From NCBI RefSeq assembly GCF_002243345.2, contig NZ_CP022655.2, positions 4,218,501 through 4,282,500 on the forward strand: 64,000 bases of DNA, written 5' to 3'. Positions within the stretch are counted from its first letter, which is position 1. Every line of letters begins with the position of its first letter. The position numbers and the translations under genes were made by a program. Origin of the DNA: Paenibacillus sp. RUD330. Its GTDB lineage: Bacteria > Bacillota > Bacilli > Paenibacillales > Paenibacillaceae. This document shows, in pieces, positions 60,259 through 64,000 of the stretch. The notes below the pieces were generated by a model. It searched no databases. It worked only from the letters and a program-made list of their open reading frames with translations, and was not told the origin of the DNA.

Positions 60259-60289
60259 AAAAAGGGCTCCCCGTCAGGACGGGGAGCCC
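60259..60289 (-). terminator. Terminator of the CAP-domain gene
   Basis: GGGCTCCCCGTC-AG-GACGGGGAGCCC, a 12-bp perfect stem, followed on the minus strand by five T residues. Confidence 0.93.
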
Positions 60290-60304
60290 GCTGGATGCTG
60301 ATAA

Positions 60305-61090
60305 TCAGCCTTTGAATTCTTGAACCCAGACGCCGTTGTAATAAGCCACGCCGATTTTGGTGAAGTTCGACTTCAGGATGTTCGCCTTATGGCCTTCGCT
60401 GTTCATCCATGCGGTCATGACCTCTTGAGGCGTGCGCTGTCCTTTGGCGATGTTCTCACCCGCGTAGTTGTACGTGACTCCGTAAGCCTTCATCATATCG
60501 AACGGGGAGCCGTACGTAGGCGACGTGTGGGAGAAGTAGTTGTTCACGTACATGTCCTTGGCTTTGTCGAGCGCGACCTTCGTCAGCTGCGTGTCGCTCG
60601 CAAGAGCTCCGAGGCCTTGCTTGGCGCGCTCCTGGTTCACGATGGTGATGACCTGCTGCGCATAAGTGGACGTATCGCTCGCTCCCTGCTGGCCGGATCC
60701 CGGGTTCGTTTCAGGAGCCGGAGTCGGAGTCGGCTTCACGGTAGGAGCCGGCGTTGCCGTCGGTGCCGGCGTTTTGACCGGCGCCGTAGGCGCTGGAGTC
60801 TTGACCGGCGCCGGGGTGGCCGTAGGCGCTGGAGTCTTGACCGGTGCCGTAGGCGCCGGGGTGGCCGGGGTGGCCGTAGGCGCCGGCTGCTTCACGATGA
60901 AGCCGCCTTGCTGCAGTTTATTCAGAAGATCCTCGAAGTCTACTCCGTACGAGCTGAGCATTTGCTGAAGGGTATAGGTTTGATAAGCGGGCTTGGCTGC
61001 CGCCGCCTGGGCTGTGCCTGCATAACCGGCCGTACCGGAAAAGGCGACGCCTGCTGCTACTGTTATCGCAAGAAAAGTGCGTTTGTTCAC
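60305..61090 (-). CDS. Secreted CAP/SCP-domain protein (YkwD-like)
   Basis: 261-residue exported protein. Signal peptide (FLAITVAAGVAFSGTAGYAGTAQA), a short N-terminal domain (YTLQQMLSSYGVDFEDLLNK), then about 55 residues of PAPTATPAPVKTPAPTAP-type repeats. A C-terminal CAP domain (about 140-261) follows: NQERAKQGLGALASD, HTSPTYGSPFDMMKAYG, YAGENIAKG and MNSEGHKANILKSNF carry the conserved His/Glu residues. Related YkwD proteins occur in Bacillus; the biochemical role is unknown. GTG at 61090 follows AGGAGGAG by 7 bases. Confidence 0.9.
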   Translation of the reverse strand: MNKRTFLAITVAAGVAFSGTAGYAGTAQAAAAKPAYQTYTLQQMLSSYGVDFEDLLNKLQQGGFIVKQPAPTATPATPAPTAPVKTPAPTATPAPVKTPAPTAPVKTPAPTATPAPTVKPTPTPAPETNPGSGQQGASDTSTYAQQVITIVNQERAKQGLGALASDTQLTKVALDKAKDMYVNNYFSHTSPTYGSPFDMMKAYGVTYNYAGENIAKGQRTPQEVMTAWMNSEGHKANILKSNFTKIGVAYYNGVWVQEFKG

Positions 61091-61357
61091 GTAAATTCTC
61101 CTCCTGATTTTCTCCGCGTCGGCGAAGATTCTAGTTGGTGTCGTCCCGAGCTTGCCGGACAACCCTATCCTAGCACGGCCTACTTCAGGTTTGGCTAGTA
61201 AGATTTTGGGAATCGGCACTCCGGGCAACCGTCCCGGCAGGCGTTCTCATGAAGCCGGATCGAGCCGGCGCGCGGCTTTCCGGCCATTCCGGCATCGCTC
61301 GATGAGAGCCGGATGAGAAATTTCTAACCGACGGAAGCCCGCGCTGCCGAGAGCATG

Positions 61358-61390
61358 AAAAAAAGCCGTCCGGCGAATCGCCGGGCGGCT
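61358..61390 (-). terminator. Terminator of the HNH gene
   Basis: GCCGTCCGGCG pairs with CGCCGGGCGGC (one G-U pair); on the minus strand seven T residues follow. It lies 19 bases past the HNH stop. Confidence 0.88.
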
Positions 61391-61408
61391 GCAGCATATG
61401 GACGATGC

Positions 61409-62173
61409 TCAGAGATAATCGGGGAGCGTGTCCGCTTTTTTGAGATTGCATTCGGAGCAGGCGCACACGCAGTTGGCCGGGGTGCTGAGGCCGCCCTTCG
61501 ACTTCGGAAAAACATGGTCGATCGTATCGCCAAAACGGCCGCAATAGTGGCAGACATAGTTGTCCCTCTGGAGGATGAGCAGCCTGAAATCGCTCTTCGT
61601 ATAGAGCTTGTGGATCAGCCTCGGATGGAGAATGCCGGCTGCTCCCTCCTGCACCATGCGCACGGCGATATCGCGGTCGATCTCCGTATGCCATCGCTTG
61701 CCGCTTTCGCGCCGGCCTCGAAGCTGGATCATTCCGGTGCCCCGATCGTTCAGCAGGGAAGGATCGTACGTGAACGAGCCTTTGAACGGCTTGATCGCTT
61801 TGAACGGCAGACGTGTTCCGGGCGTATGGGAATGTGCCGCCACCGCTGCCTTGCGGGTTTTGCGCCGCCGGCGCCGCTTGCGCTTGCGCTTGACCAGCCC
61901 GCCTGCCTGCTCCGCCGCCGCGGAAGACGCCTCCGACGGAGCAAAGGCCTCCACGGAGGGAGCCATCGCGATCGGGGGAGACGGCGCCGGCCGGGATGGC
62001 GGAATGAGCGGAGCGGGAGGCGCCTGCATGGCGCTGCCGCTCTCGTCGGCTCCGCGCTTGCGCCGGCGCTGGCAAGCGCGGCAAGTGCCCCTTCTGCCGT
62101 TTCGGCCGGTGCGTTTGGGAAAGGCCCCCTCGGGTTTATCGCGGCCGCACGCGGCGCATTGTTTGGTGTCCAT
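61409..62173 (-). CDS. HNH endonuclease with N-terminal zinc ribbon and Arg/Lys-rich linker
   Basis: 254-residue protein in three parts. Residues 1-40 hold C6xxC9 and C31xxC34 (a zinc ribbon like those of small phage or host HNH-associated proteins). Residues 40-120 are Pro/Ala-rich with a strongly basic KRKRKRRRRRKTRKA patch. The C-terminal domain ends in an HNH core, YVCHYCGRFGDTIDHVFPKSKGG...NCVCACSECNLKK, with metal-binding CxxC pairs and the His of DHV. Nuclease activity on DNA is inferred. ATG at 62173 is the first residue of the zinc ribbon; the longer frame upstream is not supported by a binding site. Confidence 0.78.
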   Translation of the reverse strand: MDTKQCAACGRDKPEGAFPKRTGRNGRRGTCRACQRRRKRGADESGSAMQAPPAPLIPPSRPAPSPPIAMAPSVEAFAPSEASSAAAEQAGGLVKRKRKRRRRRKTRKAAVAAHSHTPGTRLPFKAIKPFKGSFTYDPSLLNDRGTGMIQLRGRRESGKRWHTEIDRDIAVRMVQEGAAGILHPRLIHKLYTKSDFRLLILQRDNYVCHYCGRFGDTIDHVFPKSKGGLSTPANCVCACSECNLKKADTLPDYL

Positions 62174-62668
62174 GAATGAATACGCTCCGTTCGTACAACT
62201 ATCTATCCAAAGCATACCATAAACGGTCACTTGCGTTAAATATGCCGGCAGCAAGCCTGCTGCTAATTTCGATTTTCTGGAGCGCTTCGGCTCCATTTGC
62301 CCGCTATAATAGGACTTTAAACCTACTGACTCTCCCATTCCTTCCAAGCGCTTTCCCTTGAAGCCAAGCCCGAATTCTCCTCATTCATTCCGAATACGGC
62401 CGTGATTACGGTTATTGTATAGGATAAATTGAAAAAACAAAGAACCGATAACGATATCCCGTATCTTATAATCGTTTTATGAACAGTGACTATAGTCTTA
62501 CTAGCATGATTCCAATGACCTATTTTTCTAGGTGCATGTTGCCGCATGCCGTGCTATAATGAGGTTAGTAGATTACATAGAATTGTACTGCGCTTATAAT
62601 CGCCTACGACTACTTGCAGCCTCGGCAGCTCGACAGGGTCATATTGTCCTTAAGGGGGATGGTGAGAA
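62174..62668. other. AT-rich promoter-containing region between the HNH and XRE genes
   Basis: 495 bases with no gene. For the plus-strand XRE gene, TTACAT (62573-62578), 17-base spacer, TATAAT (62596-62601) is the best promoter. An extended -10 TGCTATAAT (62552-62560) is another. TATAAT also occurs near 62307. A small GGAGC-GCTTC-GGCTCC hairpin lies near 62278. The base composition is clearly lower in GC than in neighbouring genes. Confidence 0.55.
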
Positions 62669-63034
62669 ATGTTCGCGAAACGACTGAAGCAGCTGCGCAA
62701 GAAGAGAAAGCTGACCATGCAGGAAGTAGCCGATTACGTCGGCGTAGCCAAGAGCACTTATGCGGGTTATGAATCCGGCTACCGCCAGCCTACGCTTGAA
62801 TCCATCCACACCATCGCCCGGCGGCTGCAGACGACATCCGACTACTTGCTTGGACTGACCGATTTCTCGGAGCCTGCGGAACCGACCAGCAACGCCCGTG
62901 AATGGCTCAATCTCCAGCAGCTTCACTGGGACGGCATTCCTCTCGAGACCGAGGACGTCGATCTGATCCGCCTTCTCATTGAACGAGTCGTAAGGGAACG
63001 CAGCTTGCGAAAAGACGAAACCGGCAATGGCTGA
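62669..63034 (+). CDS. XRE-family transcriptional regulator
   Basis: 121-residue regulator with an N-terminal Cro/C1-type helix-turn-helix (residues 4-58: LKQLRKKRKLTMQEVADYVG; KSTYAGYESGYRQPTLES) and a C-terminal segment (VDLIRLLIERVVRER) that probably dimerises, as in SinR/SlrR or phage-type repressors. Targets are unknown; such regulators often control biofilm, sporulation or prophage functions. ATG at 62669 follows AAGGGGGA by 9-10 bases. Its terminator overlaps the stop codon. Confidence 0.88.
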   Translation: MFAKRLKQLRKKRKLTMQEVADYVGVAKSTYAGYESGYRQPTLESIHTIARRLQTTSDYLLGLTDFSEPAEPTSNAREWLNLQQLHWDGIPLETEDVDLIRLLIERVVRERSLRKDETGNG

Positions 63035-63055
63035 TTGCAGCCTGCCGGTTTTTTT
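63019..63055 (+). terminator. Terminator overlapping the XRE gene stop
   Basis: AACCGGCA (63019-63026) pairs with TGCCGGTT (63043-63050), followed by T residues. The stem begins inside the coding sequence. Confidence 0.85.
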
Positions 63056-63108
63056 GCTTCAAAAGAAAATCGGCGCCGCCAGTATGGAACAGGCGCTCCA
63101 TCCGGCGA

Positions 63109-63951
63109 TCAGCCGCCCGCCTGCTTCATCCCTTTCAGCCGCTCCGTCAAGCTGGCTCTCAAAAGCTTGCTGGAGGCTTCATAGCTTTCCTCCCACTGCC
63201 GCCGCTTCCCGGATGGAACGGAAGCCTGCTCAGCCTCCTGGATCAGCCCTTTGAAGCGCGTGCCGCAGGACGACTGCGCCTCGTTCATCTTTTCGTTCAG
63301 CTCGCCGGCGGCCCTGGCGGCTCCCTCCTCGTCGAGCTCTCCTCTGCGGATCGCGTCCGACTTCGCTCCAGCGAGCTCCAGCACGCTTCCCGCCTCGCTT
63401 ACGCACTGCTTCTGAAGGGCAGCCAGCTTGTTCTCATAGGCGCGGACTTCCTCATCGGCAGCCGCCGCAGCCTCTCCATCGCCATCGGTCCACTTGCCGG
63501 TCGGCTGCGATGTCGCTGGAAGAGGCTGCTTATCTTCGGCAGCCGAAGCTCCCTGCCGAGGCGGCTCCGCCATCGGAGAGGGAGACGTATCCGGCGCAGG
63601 CGAAGCCGTGCGGCTTCCGGACTTGCCGCTGCCGGCTGCTGCGGATGCCGGATTCTTATCCCCAGGGAGAGGAGCCTGCCCGATGGAGAGGCCTGTCCCC
63701 GCTTGATCGAGGGTGTCCGGTTCCCGGTCCATCGGATGCGCTTCCTGCGGGCTGTCCTTGCTCGCCTCCAGCCGAGGAGCGACAGCCGTCTCTCCAGCAT
63801 CGGCACCCAGGCTTCGATGATGCATGTATCCCGTTACGGCCGGCACCAGCGCCGCAGCCATGACGGCTGCCAAGGCCAGCTTGCCCAGGCTCCAGCTTCG
63901 AGGCTTGCCGCTTCGGCGCCGGCGCTTCTTCCTTTTCCTCTGCATATCCAT
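63109..63951 (-). CDS. Membrane-anchored hypothetical protein
   Basis: 280-residue protein. The first 16 residues are strongly basic (QRKRKKRRRRS), followed by one helix (LGKLALAAVMAAALVPAVTG), so the rest is probably extracytoplasmic. A long Pro/Ser/Ala/Gly-rich disordered stretch leads to a C-terminal helical region with two cysteines (KQCVSEAGS; QSSCGTRFKG) that could form a disulfide, and coiled-coil-like charge patterns. ATG at 63951 follows AAGGAG by 8 bases. Family not recognised. The last 49 bases of the window beyond it hold no identifiable gene. Confidence 0.7.
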   Translation of the reverse strand: MDMQRKRKKRRRRSGKPRSWSLGKLALAAVMAAALVPAVTGYMHHRSLGADAGETAVAPRLEASKDSPQEAHPMDREPDTLDQAGTGLSIGQAPLPGDKNPASAAAGSGKSGSRTASPAPDTSPSPMAEPPRQGASAAEDKQPLPATSQPTGKWTDGDGEAAAAADEEVRAYENKLAALQKQCVSEAGSVLELAGAKSDAIRRGELDEEGAARAAGELNEKMNEAQSSCGTRFKGLIQEAEQASVPSGKRRQWEESYEASSKLLRASLTERLKGMKQAGG

Positions 63952-64000
63952 GCCTTCCACTCCTTCCATGCCGGAGATGCGGCGATCAAGGCTTCTGCAT

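Noticed and set aside
60765-60900. CRISPR-like repeats
   Set aside because: The repeats are in frame within the CAP protein and encode a Pro/Thr linker; there are no spacers.

Overview
The window looks like a stretch of chromosome from a high-GC, endospore-forming member of the Paenibacillaceae (Paenibacillus-like). The evidence is the gene content: DnaB/DnaI-type helicase loaders, the sporulation checkpoint protein Sda, CwlJ and GerQ, two alpha/beta-type SASPs, YheC/YheD, YjcZ and YuiB, BceRS-BceAB, a Trp T-box leader, Firmicute Shine-Dalgarno sites (AGGAGG) and sigmaA-type promoters. I see no rRNA, tRNA, CRISPR array, insertion sequence or prophage. The genes are mostly housekeeping and envelope/spore genes. 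Both window ends cut through sequence: a partial cysW on the left, and an unassigned 5' region on the right.

Region by region. 0-5 kb: a sulfate ABC importer (binding protein, CysT, CysW) behind a promoter with a CymR-like site, then a short UvrA paralogue. 5-13 kb: an autoregulated ArsR/SRPBCC pair; the helicase-loading genes dnaB-dnaI; and a redox group (YuiB, HemQ, type II NADH dehydrogenase YumB, ferredoxin/flavodoxin reductase YumC). 13-20 kb: a small zinc-ribbon protein, sda behind a cluster of DnaA boxes, a YheC/D ATP-grasp protein, and a complete BceR-BceS-BceA-BceB peptide-antibiotic sensing/detoxification module with a BceR-like box. 20-25 kb: an FAD dehydrogenase, a DinB-fold protein, and a TetR regulator with a two-subunit SMR exporter that share a 17-bp operator. 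25-33 kb: Fe-S carrier genes (IscA-type, NifU-type, YuzB), MqnE of the futalosine menaquinone route, YutJ, an SDR, a HEPN protein, a UbiD decarboxylase and CtaA.

33-46 kb: a thioredoxin-like protein, a YtgP/SpoVB-type flippase, ThuA, HAD phosphatase and DUF456 genes; a manganese-type ABC importer (mntABCD) behind a MntR-like box; a membrane transglutaminase; an MFS transporter; a YjcZ miniprotein; and a stand-alone TOPRIM protein. A roughly 0.5-kb non-coding repeat block follows (45.94-46.48 kb). 46-54 kb: an AEC transporter; ctaB-sco for heme A and CuA assembly; cwlJ-gerQ for germination; YfhP with a possible CTG start; an SASP; and trpS with a T-box leader. 54-64 kb: a YcgR permease with a shortened YcgQ partner, a second SASP, a sensor-less chemoreceptor, secreted enzymes (polysaccharide deacetylase, LysM-3D protein, CAP protein), an HNH protein and an XRE regulator.

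Functional themes are aerobic respiration (menaquinone, NDH-2, heme A, Sco, HemQ), Fe-S maturation, sporulation/germination, and metal or antibiotic homeostasis. Much of the interest lies in regulatory DNA that can be read directly: CymR-, MntR- and BceR-like boxes, ArsR and TetR operators, DnaA boxes, a T-box and sigmaG/sigmaE -10 elements. I did not find a convincing undescribed multigene system. The best leads are the DnaA-box/sda region, the repeat block, the possible CTG start and an orphan plus-strand terminator.
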